Of a DNA stretch of 50,803 bases, positions 24,201 to 33,020 are shown piece after piece. The position numbers were made by a program, and so were the translations under genes. The stretch's first letter is position 1. Each line of letters begins with the position of its first letter. Origin of the DNA: an uncultured Erysipelotrichaceae bacterium. Its GTDB lineage: Bacteria; Bacillota_I; Bacilli_A; RF39; UBA660. The notes beneath the pieces are model-generated. The model searched no databases. It worked only from the letters and a program-made list of their open reading frames with translations, and was not told the DNA's origin. The stretch spans positions 1 through 50,803 of the forward strand of contig CADCFX010000004.1 in NCBI GenBank assembly GCA_902800945.1, written 5' to 3'.

Positions 24201-26662
24201 AAATCTGTGTATATTGTTGATTTTATTAACAATGAAGCGTTATTACTTAACGAAGCATTTATTTCCGCTTTAAATATCAAATCGGGGTAATCAGGAGCTG
24301 GACGATTTATTTGCCAATCAACGTATTCCCATTCTATAGTTGTTGTTCCATTTGGATTAACAATTATATTACTAGGTTCTTTATTTGCCGAAGCTGTTTT
24401 ATAAGTAAGACCTTCTGGTAATATTGTTTGAACAATTACATTATTAGCGGTGATATCATCTTCGGTTGGAGTTCTATCATTGCTAAGATTAGGTGTTACT
24501 ATAATATTAACTTCATTATCTTGAACATCATACGATTGTTTTTTGTTACCCGTACTATCTAAATCTAAAACACTAGTATCAGTTCTAGCTCTTGCTCCTA
24601 GTACCAATAGTGAGGCACCAATTGCTCTAGGGCTAGAGCTTCTTTTTAAGGTACCATCCGGATTATATTGTGCTTCTTTAAAGGTTGCTGCTTCATTTAT
24701 TTTTATTTCTTTTGTTCTTTCTACATCTTCGAAGACACTAGCTTTTTGATAAAAAGCTGCTACTTTACCAATATTATCTTCGTTATCATCAATGATAAAT
24801 CTTGGTTTTAATCCTCTTTTTACACCAAGTTCTGTAGGTATAGGATCATCAACCCTTATTGCAGCTATTTTTCCATGAGTTAAAGCCTCATCAGTTGTAT
24901 TATACCAGTCAAAATCAGCAGCAGATGATGAATTAATATCAGCGATGTTAGTTAAACCATTATTAGGATCACTTTTTAAAATACCATATTGATAGATAAC
25001 TCCTTCAAAAGTCGGGCAATCAAAATCCATAGTTGATTCACAAAAAGTATTAATTACATTAGCAAAAGTTACATAATTAGAATTCCAAGTAATATAACTT
25101 ATTATTCCACCTGCATAAGGCCCGTCAGTTGTTTCTACTTCAAAGGTTGGATTTATTACGCTGCCGATTACAGCTGATGATTCTTCATTGGCATGAGTAT
25201 TACCAGAATAAATACGAACTAACGAAGCGACGGATCCTTGAAGAGATTTGGAAAATGTATTTGTAGCAACATTATCCGTAACTTTAGTTTCATCGGCTCC
25301 ATTTACTGTATAAGTATTGCCATTAATGTCTTTATATTTTACTGTATCTACTTCTATCGAGTATTCATAATCATAAGAAATGTTACTATCAAAATCATAA
25401 TAAGGAATGAATATTTGGCTATTACCGGTAAGAATTCTTCCTCTTGAAAAATTTGTAGTATCTGATGATGCACCAATATATCGTAGAGGAAATTTAGTCG
25501 AATCTAATTTATAATCAGAGAATTTTAGATGGTAATAATTATTATCAAAGTCTAGAGAGAAAATACCCGAATCAAAGACACAATACTTATCTTTGGAAAA
25601 CAAACCTAATCTACCACAAGATAATCCGTACATTGTCTTATGATCTCTAAAATAATAACCTGGTTTTGCTTCACCATTTATACCATAAGCCAGGACATTA
25701 GTATAACTAGGATCAGCAATTTCCGTCCAATCATCTGAGGAGTCTCTATTACGATAACTATAAGTACTTTTTAGGGTTATTTCAACATCTCCATCTGGAA
25801 ATTCAACACCACGCAAGTCACTAAAATTGGGGTTGGGCTGAATGATGGCTACACTATAGCCGAAATTCATATACTCTCCAGTTACTCCATCTTTAATACC
25901 TCTAAATAACCTTCTATTATGACGAACTAAAGCTACATCTATATTAGCTTTACCGCTAATAATAATGTCTCTATTGTCTTTTTGAGCGACTGATTCAGCT
26001 AAAGATGTAGGATCGTCCGGTTTATTTCCTTCCATCCAAAATTCAAATTCAGGAGCCATCTCATCAGTTACTTCTTTTTTATAACCATCGACTTTAACTG
26101 TGAAACTCAAGCTTTGATTAGCATTAGTAATAATCGTTCCTTCTGGGACATGATACTCTGCATATATTTCCGTACGATCTTCAGAGCAACTAACATTTTT
26201 CATCCAAGCATCAGATTCCCACGTCATTAATGTTGGAGTTCCTTGATTGGGCAATTTGGCTCTTACTTTTATTACTCCCCCTTCAAAGGTAGAGGTGGAT
26301 GTTACTCCTTCGTGATCGGTATTAGGTTCTATACCTATTTCAACGGTATATTTCATAATATCAAATGTACGAATATAATCATCTGTTTCTGAGACATCTA
26401 CACCTTCGCTATTGGACGTGTCTCCGTCATTAAATGGTTCGGTTCCTGTAACTCTATTTTTTATATTGACATATTCTATTCTCATTTTATCATATACAGC
26501 TAGTCTTTCTGCTGATAATTCATCATGTTTATTATGTATAGTAATAAGGTTAGAAAAGATAGATTTGTTGTTTTTAGAAGGTATAATAAAGAAAGATAGT
26601 AAAAGTATTATAGCTATAATCGGGTATAAAACTTTTTTATTCAGTCTATTCTTAATTATCAT
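21209..26662 (-). CDS. Giant surface adhesin with SdrD-type and MucBP repeats
   Basis: About 1817 residues from the ATG at 26662 (RBS GCAGGTGAATTAT; the GTG at 26671 is inside that site). An N-terminal signal anchor (KKVLYPIIAIILLLSFFII) is followed by ~1000 residues of beta-rich, DUF11-like and unassigned sequence. Then comes an SdrD B-like module (about 1025-1085: GIAFLDKDRDNLYNN), five MucBP-type repeats (about 1140-1490) with a sixth near 1640-1705, and an InlB-like domain. The C-terminal hydrophobic segment (IIIIAMLISFVVFAVSI) and basic tail have no LPXTG before them, so anchoring is probably in the membrane. Likely a mucus-binding adhesin (family knowledge). Confidence 0.85.
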   Translation of the reverse strand: MIIKNRLNKKVLYPIIAIILLLSFFIIPSKNNKSIFSNLITIHNKHDELSAERLAVYDKMRIEYVNIKNRVTGTEPFNDGDTSNSEGVDVSETDDYIRTFDIMKYTVEIGIEPNTDHEGVTSTSTFEGGVIKVRAKLPNQGTPTLMTWESDAWMKNVSCSEDRTEIYAEYHVPEGTIITNANQSLSFTVKVDGYKKEVTDEMAPEFEFWMEGNKPDDPTSLAESVAQKDNRDIIISGKANIDVALVRHNRRLFRGIKDGVTGEYMNFGYSVAIIQPNPNFSDLRGVEFPDGDVEITLKSTYSYRNRDSSDDWTEIADPSYTNVLAYGINGEAKPGYYFRDHKTMYGLSCGRLGLFSKDKYCVFDSGIFSLDFDNNYYHLKFSDYKLDSTKFPLRYIGASSDTTNFSRGRILTGNSQIFIPYYDFDSNISYDYEYSIEVDTVKYKDINGNTYTVNGADETKVTDNVATNTFSKSLQGSVASLVRIYSGNTHANEESSAVIGSVINPTFEVETTDGPYAGGIISYITWNSNYVTFANVINTFCESTMDFDCPTFEGVIYQYGILKSDPNNGLTNIADINSSSAADFDWYNTTDEALTHGKIAAIRVDDPIPTELGVKRGLKPRFIIDDNEDNIGKVAAFYQKASVFEDVERTKEIKINEAATFKEAQYNPDGTLKRSSSPRAIGASLLVLGARARTDTSVLDLDSTGNKKQSYDVQDNEVNIIVTPNLSNDRTPTEDDITANNVIVQTILPEGLTYKTASANKEPSNIIVNPNGTTTIEWEYVDWQINRPAPDYPDLIFKAEINASLSNNASLLIKSTIYTDLDLSDDSRLESKYKHSEYGIIISNLAGSKTLKNIDNQIIDKNESFSITSTLGNNSDDELINVRTIEILPYNNDNNGSKYHGSYNGKITSGITNQRFFYTTGDISNIGLTTDRNGKITIKDVDLPNDSRWIELNIGDNIPNNATALATMLPSIAPLNEKSYTLQFTTTNNQKNDIYAFTHNMTSDNLEVAVKSNTVIAEVVERKISGIAFLDKDRDNLYNNLDSLLTNNTVELLDLDGNKIAETTTNDDGYYSFSLPDKGNYYVKFRELFGYELVPKGTSDISSKVNSNYRTDIINHIEDPESVIFNKENYNVGFRKKAASLTVHHYIKDTTNSLSPDEVSTVYYTDAYETNKLNPIPTNYRFSSNSGDDPTGIVDKDNIVVNYFYELKPATLKVLYIDESNNNIDPTKNINDNTKHWGDSYSTIELDFPNYELLRTEGDQTSGTINKDTIEVKYIYRLKPATLKVLYVDESNNNIDSTKNINDNTKHWGDSYSSEELVFPNYSFVRVEGDPVSGTINKDTIEVKYIYELNSSIVRTKYLDQEGNQIISDVVLPTNWGLSYNTEQKEFPNYDFVNHEGDPISGTVDKNEIIVIYKYKLKRGSVITHHYLYENGIETTTELSPDVTDSYDYTNDYTTKESDKISENYELYRKTNNYKGTVSAPIIHVYYYYQLKDSSLETIISKNGTELITRKDENVEYHINYTAKVKDYIGDATITLVEHLPHPIDIAKSELDGGNYDSTTKTITWIIPWNDINTYEGNDKISLKNVKKDLTLVYEGIVGRDRLITSSTNAKIELSNNTRNNEAIVATNIRIPGIIIVKYMDENGNEIEKPVAEENLVGESTITKPIEKEGYRLVEIPPTENYEFEEERQIVIYKYERIVFDIKTEVDGEGGTIEGNESVSYGESSTKEKIVINATNGFVINKIIVDGKEIEVKPNQKKMVLNNFVDVKENHFVKVSFIPYNPDTYSNIKDIIIIAMLISFVVFAVSINIKSQRLKKR
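22624..23043 (-). repeat. Tandem 213-bp DNA repeat in the adhesin
   Basis: Units 22624-22830 and 22837-23043 are nearly identical, encoding 71-residue MucBP modules that share LKVLY(I/V)DESNNNID and NINDNTKHWGDSYS. The similarity at DNA level implies recent duplication. Confidence 0.8.
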
Positions 26663-26696
26663 ATAATTCACCTGCTATTATATATACGATTATAAC

Positions 26697-26726
26697 AAAA
26701 AAAGTAGATTACAACAATCTACTTAT
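26697..26726 (-). terminator. Terminator of prs
   Basis: Minus strand AAGTAGATT-GTTGT-AATCTACTT followed by T6. Confidence 0.85.
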
Positions 26727-27855
26727 TATTAAATTTTTCTTCTATTAGTTTGGATGGTAATGATTTATCTCTCAGTAATCCATGAATAGATAGATTATTA
26801 TGTATATTGTATATTAGTTTAGCAATATCTTTTGAACAATCACATATATGTAACCATTTATATTTTTCGTATTCTTTTGGTATATAAGATACATTTGTTG
26901 TATAAACGGCACTGAATTTCTTGTCTTTATAGTATTGTTCAAATTTTTCTGGCCCTTTAGTGAATAAGGCAAATGTAGTAATAATATAAATGTGTTTTAT
27001 ATTTCTTTTATTAAGTTCATCTATGCAATCAAACATAGATCCTCCAGATGCTATCATGTCATCGGTTATAATGGCGGTATATCCCTCTAAATCATTGTTT
27101 CCAATATAATCATGAGATATTATCGGATACTTTCCATCTACCAATTTATTGAAATCTCTTTGTTTAAAGAAGCTTCCAGCCTCTCTTTTAATGTAAGGCG
27201 AGTTGAATGAGTTAAGATATATATTTCTTCTTCCAGTTGCACCATTGTCTGGAGCTATAAATACCATCTTTTTTAATCTGCTAAGAGGCAAATCATTTAT
27301 TAATTGTTCTAATATAGTATTTGATGGGAAATAATTATCAAATTCCATATTATGTATAGCATGTTCTACTCCTTGATCATGGGCATCAAAGGTGATGAAA
27401 CTTTTAACATGACATAGTTCATCTATCTCATGTAGTATCATACCACAAGATAGGTTTTCTCTGGTATTCCTTCTATGTTGCCTACCATTATATAATAATG
27501 GCATTACTATGTTAATCTTCTCGGCATGACAATTACAAGCCCCAATACCATCTTTTAGTTCCATTATTAAGTCATTAGGTGAAGTGCGGTTAGTATAGCC
27601 ATGCATATTATACTCAATTGAGTAATTTCCAATATCAGTAATAAAGAATACATCTTTACCACGTACAGTTTCGTCTATCTCTACTTTAAGATGACCATCA
27701 TTAAAAAAGTTTTCTTTTATAGGAAGGATAAAGGTATTATCTTCCTTAGAAATATTATACATTTTTAGTAAGTGTTCATTTACTTTTTCGCCAAGTTCTT
27801 TGGCACTTTGAAATACCATCAGTCTGAGGTTGGTATCTTTTACTTGTTTTCTCAT
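26719..27855 (-). CDS. prs: Ribose-phosphate pyrophosphokinase
   Basis: 378 residues, longer than the usual ~315 of PRPP synthetase, with extra N-terminal sequence and loops. Recognisable elements are the RRNTREN-like RQHRRNTREN segment (near 130), FDAHDQGVEHAI (about 162-173), a PDNGATGR flexible-loop equivalent and the PRPP loop DDMIASGGSMFD (about 252-263), close to the family DDxxxTGGT. It makes PRPP from ribose 5-phosphate and ATP for nucleotide, His and Trp synthesis. Monocistronic between two terminators. Confidence 0.88.
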   Translation of the reverse strand: MRKQVKDTNLRLMVFQSAKELGEKVNEHLLKMYNISKEDNTFILPIKENFFNDGHLKVEIDETVRGKDVFFITDIGNYSIEYNMHGYTNRTSPNDLIMELKDGIGACNCHAEKINIVMPLLYNGRQHRRNTRENLSCGMILHEIDELCHVKSFITFDAHDQGVEHAIHNMEFDNYFPSNTILEQLINDLPLSRLKKMVFIAPDNGATGRRNIYLNSFNSPYIKREAGSFFKQRDFNKLVDGKYPIISHDYIGNNDLEGYTAIITDDMIASGGSMFDCIDELNKRNIKHIYIITTFALFTKGPEKFEQYYKDKKFSAVYTTNVSYIPKEYEKYKWLHICDCSKDIAKLIYNIHNNLSIHGLLRDKSLPSKLIEEKFNNK

Positions 27856-27954
27856 TTTTTCTTATTCTCTTCCCTTCTACCATATGATATTGCTATCTGT
27901 ATTTTATTATATCATTGACTACTAGTTTTTCTACATTATTTGACATTATTTGGC

Positions 27955-27983
27955 AAAAAAAGTATATGGTTACCCATATACTT
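27955..27983 (-). terminator. Terminator of the liaF-DUF4097-yugP operon
   Basis: Minus strand AGTATATGG-GTAA-CCATATACT followed by T7. Confidence 0.88.
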
Positions 27984-28671
27984 AATCTCTGTCATTACGA
28001 CGCCCATATATTAAAACTAATCTAAATATTTCTATTAGAGTTGTAGCAACGCTAGCTACGTATGTAAGAGCGGCAGCAGTCAACATAGTTTTGCCACCGT
28101 TTAGTTCTTTTTCATCTAATAATTTATACTCTTTAATCTTCGTTAGAGCTCTTTTTGATGCATCAAATTCAACTGGCAATGTAACAATTTGAAATAATAG
28201 AATCATTGCTTCGCATATGATACCAATCCAAACTAGGACAAAGCTAAATATGCAACCAAGAAGTATAGCTACATAACCCGCCTTTGAAGATAAGTTCACT
28301 ATTGGTACTAATGACGCTCTTAAACGCATGAAAGAGTAATCTTCCTTATCTTGGATAGCATGGCCACATTCATGGGCAGCTACGGAAACATTAGCAATGC
28401 CAATTCCATTATAATTGCTTTCAGATAATCTAACACATTTGCTAGACGGATCATAATGATCGCTGAGATATCCTGAAACTTTTTCAACCTTTACATTCTT
28501 TAGACCATTTTTATCAAGAATCAAACGCGCGGTTTCTTCTCCTGTTAGTCCTTTCTCGGTATTTACTTTGCTATACTCTGCATAAGAACTTTTAATATAT
28601 ATTTGCGCGCCACATGTTATTGCAATTGATATAAGTGCTAAACCAATTAATAGTATTGATCCTTCTACCAT
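27982..28671 (-). CDS. yugP: YugP-family membrane zinc metallopeptidase
   Basis: 229 residues. N-terminal membrane segment, the zinc-binding HECGH motif (VAAHECGHAIQD, about 99-110), then hydrophobic segments about 130-165 and near 200-215. Matches the YugP (neutral zinc metallopeptidase) family of Bacillota; substrates are unknown, and a role in membrane protein quality control is supposed. Last gene of the three-gene envelope operon; RBS AGAAGGAAAGAA. Confidence 0.85.
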   Translation of the reverse strand: MVEGSILLIGLALISIAITCGAQIYIKSSYAEYSKVNTEKGLTGEETARLILDKNGLKNVKVEKVSGYLSDHYDPSSKCVRLSESNYNGIGIANVSVAAHECGHAIQDKEDYSFMRLRASLVPIVNLSSKAGYVAILLGCIFSFVLVWIGIICEAMILLFQIVTLPVEFDASKRALTKIKEYKLLDEKELNGGKTMLTAAALTYVASVATTLIEIFRLVLIYGRRNDRD

Positions 28672-28685
28672 TTCTTTCCTTCTTT

Positions 28686-29477
28686 CTATTTTTGAAAACG
28701 AATGTAGATATTACCTAAGCCTCCTTCAATATCAACGACATTTTTTCCTTCTCCATAAGTTATTTTATCACCATAGTTTTTGTTATTTATGCTTATATTA
28801 CCTAGGCCTTTTTCGGCTGTTATTTTATAGCTATCTTCGTCACCGACTAAGAGAATATCTATTTCTCCAACTCCGCAATTAATTTTAGACTTCCCTGTTA
28901 GCTCTGAATTAATTCTTACACTGCCACTACCTGAAGATAAGTCTAAATCTTGTATTGCTGATTTTTCGATTGATATTTTTCCAGCTCCTCCAGATATATC
29001 TGTTGGTCCTAGGTCTACATCTGATATTTTTACACTCCCAAACCCTAATGATAATTTAGCTTTTTTGGCTTTTAAGTTAGTTATATCTACTTTACCAGCC
29101 CCACCATTTAAAACAAATTTATCTAGTTTTGTTGGGATTGTAATAATTATAGAGCCGGCACTTTGAGTTGTTATTCTGACTTTATTCTGTTTAACTTTTA
29201 GAATACCATCTTCTTCTTTCACTTTAATTTTAGATACTAAGTTTTCCGCCTTAATAGAAAATTTTTCTCCTTTTTCTATTTTTATATCGGCAGCATTTAT
29301 ATTAAGGTCTAAGGATTTAATATCTTTGAATTCTTTATAGTAGTCTTCTACCACTACTTTTTCAGTAGTTGGAACAAAGGCATTGATTGTGTGATATATT
29401 GCTGAACAGATAGCGGCAATAATACATATTGCCAGTAAGTAAGCAAATACTTTGATCATTTTGGGAAGGGTACTCAT
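28686..29477 (-). CDS. DUF4097-family membrane-anchored beta-helix protein
   Basis: 263 residues. A single N-terminal membrane segment (about 8-28) precedes an all-beta domain of short repeating strands (LDLNINAADIKIEKGEKFSI, and GSGSVRINSELTGKSKI) typical of the DUF4097/"putative adhesin" fold. The start overlaps the stop of the LiaF-like gene (ATGA). Such pairs occur in envelope-stress operons. Confidence 0.78.
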   Translation of the reverse strand: MSTLPKMIKVFAYLLAICIIAAICSAIYHTINAFVPTTEKVVVEDYYKEFKDIKSLDLNINAADIKIEKGEKFSIKAENLVSKIKVKEEDGILKVKQNKVRITTQSAGSIIITIPTKLDKFVLNGGAGKVDITNLKAKKAKLSLGFGSVKISDVDLGPTDISGGAGKISIEKSAIQDLDLSSGSGSVRINSELTGKSKINCGVGEIDILLVGDEDSYKITAEKGLGNISINNKNYGDKITYGEGKNVVDIEGGLGNIYIRFQK

Positions 29478-30121
29478 TTTATTGTTACACCTCCAAATAC
29501 TGCATCTGCTTCAATATAAATTGTTTTAGAACCGTTTTTATAGTTGTTACTAACTCCGCCAAAGATTGGGGTTGATTTTAGTTTAACATCAAATCCTTCA
29601 GGGAGAATTAGAATAATGCTACCAAAAACTGCTTCTAATTTGATATTGGTATCTTTCTTGATTTTGGCATTAGTTAAATCTAGTGTTAGTTTACCAAAAA
29701 CAGCCGAGGCTTTGCGGTTAGCAAATTCTTCATCGACAGTTATTGTTTGATCGCTAAATGTTACTTCTATTTCCTTATCTTTATCGTATTCTTTGTTAAT
29801 TACAAAATCTTTATCTTCTCTTTTAAATATAAGAAATAATCCAACTATTACTAAAATAGCAGGTACTATTAAATGTCCTATGATAGTAAAATCGATTATA
29901 TCACGAGCCGCCAAAAGAAAGATTATACCAATTGTTAAACCTATTAAGCTTCCTTTTTTATCTTTATCATCTAATAAACCTATTAAACTTGGTATTATTA
30001 TGAATAGAGTCCACCACCCTTTAAAAAAGATATTAATATTAGTGATATTAAGAGCATTTAAACCAAATACTACACCTAAAATTATTAATAATGATCCCCA
30101 TATTAGATTGCTTTTTTTCAT
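29474..30121 (-). CDS. LiaF-like envelope-stress membrane protein
   Basis: 215 residues. Four hydrophobic segments at the N terminus (about 7-22, 32-48, 58-75, 80-98: LIWGSLLIILGVVFGLNAL) form a LiaI/LiaF-type transmembrane region, and the C-terminal beta domain (about 110-215: ASAVFGKLTLDLTNAKIKKD) is the LiaF C-terminal fold. In related bacteria LiaF represses the cell-wall-antibiotic response; no LiaRS two-component genes are in the window. First gene of the operon. Confidence 0.75.
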   Translation of the reverse strand: MKKSNLIWGSLLIILGVVFGLNALNITNINIFFKGWWTLFIIIPSLIGLLDDKDKKGSLIGLTIGIIFLLAARDIIDFTIIGHLIVPAILVIVGLFLIFKREDKDFVINKEYDKDKEIEVTFSDQTITVDEEFANRKASAVFGKLTLDLTNAKIKKDTNIKLEAVFGSIILILPEGFDVKLKSTPIFGGVSNNYKNGSKTIYIEADAVFGGVTIK

Positions 30122-30159
30122 ATTATCATTCCTTTTCTTATTAATATTATAGCGCAGAA

Positions 30160-30191
30160 TAAAAGAAAGTAGAAACTATTTTCTACTTTCT
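30160..30191 (-). terminator. Terminator of the E2-like gene
   Basis: Minus strand AGAAAGTAGAAA-ATAG-TTTCTACTTTCT then TTTATT. The stem overlaps the last codons and stop. Confidence 0.8.
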
Positions 30192-31018
30192 GGATATTCA
30201 ACTTTTTTACCAGCTGGTTCCATCATTAACTCTGGTGTTTCAAAGATGTATTCTATTAATTTTAAGGCTTTACAGAAATAGAAGCCATCAGCTATTCTTT
30301 CATCAATAGTAGCTCCCATTTCCATATACCATTTGCCATTTTCTTCTTCTCTAATTTCTCCGAATGTTATTAACGAAGAAGCTGTACCAAAATTAGTTAA
30401 ATTATGGTAAATTGCTCCTACTTTAAAACTTCCTATATTGGATAGTATCGTACTAGAGTAATACAAGTTATCTTCTATTATGCCTTTAGGTAGCCAATCA
30501 TGGCGATCTAAGAATTTCATAAATCCAACAACTGGCACTCTTAAAAATTTAGGTAATTTACCAACTTTATCGGCAGCGTCATTTGCTCCGTTATTACCTG
30601 CTTCTTTACTTTTTCTTATTTTATCTACTTTTTCTTTGGTTTTACGGGAAATATCTTCTAGTGTATCATTTTCATCTATTTTTAATACTATTAGTGATTC
30701 AGCCGCTTTATCAGCAAATTCAACTTTAATTGTTTGAGCTATAGAAACATCTTTATGCATATACATAGTTCTATTAGCTATAAATCTATTCATATAGGGT
30801 CTTGTATATAGGGTTTTAGCCATAACATCGACTATTCCATGATAGAATGTTAGACCTTCTATATCTTTTTTCTTTTTATTAATAAATTTAACAAAGTTTG
30901 TCATATCTATTTTGGTATTCATATATACTGCAGAGTCACATCTATTGGGTTTAAAATCTATCAGTATATTTTGCATACCATGAATATCTTTTACTTTATA
31001 TCCATCTCTTCTATCCAT
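30176..31018 (-). CDS. Stand-alone E2-type acyltransferase domain lacking the catalytic His
   Basis: 280 residues from the ATG at 31018. The sequence is the catalytic domain of 2-oxoacid dehydrogenase E2/chloramphenicol acetyltransferase type with no lipoyl or peripheral-binding domain. The C-terminal active-site motif HxxxDG (normally DHRVVDG) reads DERIADG here, so Glu replaces His. No E1 or E3 genes are nearby. It is monocistronic. Possibly a pseudo-enzyme, or an acyltransferase using a different base; lone E2-like proteins occur in other gut Bacillota. Confidence 0.75.
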   Translation of the reverse strand: MDRRDGYKVKDIHGMQNILIDFKPNRCDSAVYMNTKIDMTNFVKFINKKKKDIEGLTFYHGIVDVMAKTLYTRPYMNRFIANRTMYMHKDVSIAQTIKVEFADKAAESLIVLKIDENDTLEDISRKTKEKVDKIRKSKEAGNNGANDAADKVGKLPKFLRVPVVGFMKFLDRHDWLPKGIIEDNLYYSSTILSNIGSFKVGAIYHNLTNFGTASSLITFGEIREEENGKWYMEMGATIDERIADGFYFCKALKLIEYIFETPELMMEPAGKKVEYPESRK

Positions 31019-31040
31019 TATTATCACTCTTTCTAATCTG

Positions 31041-31069
31041 ATTATATACTAATATTAGAAAAAGTTAAA
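31041..31069 (-). promoter_or_regulatory. Promoter of the E2-like gene
   Basis: -10 TATAAT (31041-31046), 17-bp spacer, weak -35 TTTAAC (31064-31069). Confidence 0.45.
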
Positions 31070-32866
31070 TCATTTTTGATTGATAGGTACTCCGTCAACA
31101 TATAAAATGTGGTCATTAAAATCAATATTGCTATTAGTTTTATCTTCATTTTCAAACGTTGTAAGATATGTATCTGCAGTGAGTGTTATTTTAGATTCTT
31201 TGTCTATTTTAAGATTAATCTCTTTGGCAATATTAGTAGTATTTATAGCTCCTCGATATGAGGATTTGGTCATATTAATATCTAGTTTGGATATGTTATC
31301 AACTATTATTGAACCACTCATTGTTTGACTATTGGTATTAAGTGTTACGATTCCTCCATTGGATCCGCTCGTCCCCCACTCGCTTGTACCAGCAATAGAT
31401 AGTAAAATATTACTGCCATAACTAAGTTTGGTATTAGTTAAGTTTATTTCTGCTTCAGTATTTGTTACAAAGAATAATGGTGCTGTCTTGTAAACTGCAG
31501 ATTTATTATCAATTGTTAGAGTAGAATTGGTTGAGGTAAAGATTCCTTTTCCTTCGTTTGCATCTCCCGACATTGATTGATATAGCATTATTCCTGCTTT
31601 GTCTATATTACTCCTATTACCAGTTCCTGCTGCAATTAAATAAGAGTTACTAACGGTTGCACTATTTTTTCCTTCTACAACAACCATTTGGGAATCGCTA
31701 GCAGTACCTTCGGTATTATCGATAGAAATATCTCCTGTTGAATAGATGATTGGTGATCCTTTACCACTAGTTTTTAGTTTAGAGTTGCTTACTTTAATTG
31801 TACCTTCTCCTCTATCTGTAGCTAGTGTTGCACATGAACCGCCAAGAGTAGTTATAGTTACGTTATCAGCTTCTATACTTCCACCATATGTGGCATCTAA
31901 TCCACGTGCAGAATTATTACCGCTTGTTTCTATAATACTATCGCTTATATATATTTTTGAATTCTCTCCTGTTGAGAAAATTGCATTACTTCCTTTGCCA
32001 GAAGTAGTTATCTTGGCTTTTTTTATTGTAGCAATAGAATTATTTTGAACTAATATGCCAGCATTTATTCCATAAAAATCAGATTGTTCGTTACTGGTGG
32101 TATCACCACTTTTTATTACATTAATATCGTTTAAGATAGCATTACCTCCATCTTTAACTAATATTACGCTTTCATCGGGATTAGTTGATTCATAATTACC
32201 GGTTAGTTCTTGTTCTTCAGTTATAGTAGTATTACCATTTGCTTCTACTGCTTCGTTATTATTTTGTTCTGGCTTATGTGGAAAGTCGTTAGATTTAGTA
32301 TTGGTGTTATCTTCTATTATTATAGGTTCATTATTAACAGCTATGTGACTAGCAATTGTTTTTATACCGAAAACTGTTATGCTTGTAATAATAATTGTTG
32401 TTAAAATAAATATTGTGATTTTATCCCCATCTATGAATGTTTCTTGAAAATCTTTTCTGTTCAGTTTGGATTCAATTAAATAGGATAAACACAAAGCAAA
32501 GATAAAGGCTTCAACACCAATAATAGTGTAGAATTTATTTGATAACATTGTATTTTTTTGAACTTCTTGATGATTTTCTTTTTCATCAGATAGCATATCT
32601 TCTTCATCTAAAGCATCGTTTCCCATCGACGGCGCTTTATCGTTTTCATTACTATTTTCCGTAGGTTTTTCTGGTGGCGGAGCCATTTCTCCGCTCTGTT
32701 TTTCTGGTGGGTTACCTTTGTTATCATTTATTTTTTCTTTAGTAGTACTGTTTGAAGTTGTTGTGTTACTTTTTATTGTATTATAACTTGTGAATACCAT
32801 GGCAGTTAATGAAAGCAACATAATTAATATAATTACAACATTTTTAAATGTTCTATTATTATTCAT
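31070..32866 (-). CDS. Membrane-anchored beta-helix surface protein
   Basis: 598 residues. A membrane segment (about 9-27), a Pro/Glu/Asn-rich stretch (45-100) and two more membrane segments (about 108-130 and 147-170) precede a ~370-residue domain (230-598) made of short repeating beta turns (for example SDSIIETSGNNSARGLDATY). This resembles a right-handed parallel beta-helix of the pectin-lyase class, without recognisable catalytic residues. Probably extracellular; ligand unknown. RBS AAAGGAGGAGAAAA. Confidence 0.7.
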   Translation of the reverse strand: MNNNRTFKNVVIILIMLLSLTAMVFTSYNTIKSNTTTSNSTTKEKINDNKGNPPEKQSGEMAPPPEKPTENSNENDKAPSMGNDALDEEDMLSDEKENHQEVQKNTMLSNKFYTIIGVEAFIFALCLSYLIESKLNRKDFQETFIDGDKITIFILTTIIITSITVFGIKTIASHIAVNNEPIIIEDNTNTKSNDFPHKPEQNNNEAVEANGNTTITEEQELTGNYESTNPDESVILVKDGGNAILNDINVIKSGDTTSNEQSDFYGINAGILVQNNSIATIKKAKITTSGKGSNAIFSTGENSKIYISDSIIETSGNNSARGLDATYGGSIEADNVTITTLGGSCATLATDRGEGTIKVSNSKLKTSGKGSPIIYSTGDISIDNTEGTASDSQMVVVEGKNSATVSNSYLIAAGTGNRSNIDKAGIMLYQSMSGDANEGKGIFTSTNSTLTIDNKSAVYKTAPLFFVTNTEAEINLTNTKLSYGSNILLSIAGTSEWGTSGSNGGIVTLNTNSQTMSGSIIVDNISKLDINMTKSSYRGAINTTNIAKEINLKIDKESKITLTADTYLTTFENEDKTNSNIDFNDHILYVDGVPINQK

Positions 32867-32888
32867 TTTTCTCCTCCTTTATGGCAAA

Positions 32889-32916
32889 AATATAACAGAT
32901 ATTTGTGATTGGTAAA
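32889..32916 (-). promoter_or_regulatory. Promoter of the beta-helix protein
   Basis: -35 TTTACC (32911-32916), 16-bp spacer, -10 TATATT (32889-32894). Confidence 0.5.
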
Positions 32917-32997
32917 TGAAGCACTCTTAATTAGCAGGTGAAACATTCGTTATATATTCTCGCTATTTTATTAAGATTATAATACTTTTCAGATATG

Positions 32998-33019
32998 AAA
33001 AAAAGTATATTTCTATACC
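32998..33019 (-). terminator. Terminator of the copA-copZ-ttcA-XRE operon
   Basis: Minus strand GTATA-GAAA-TATAC followed by T7, just beyond the XRE stop. Confidence 0.65.
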
Positions 33020-33020
33020 T

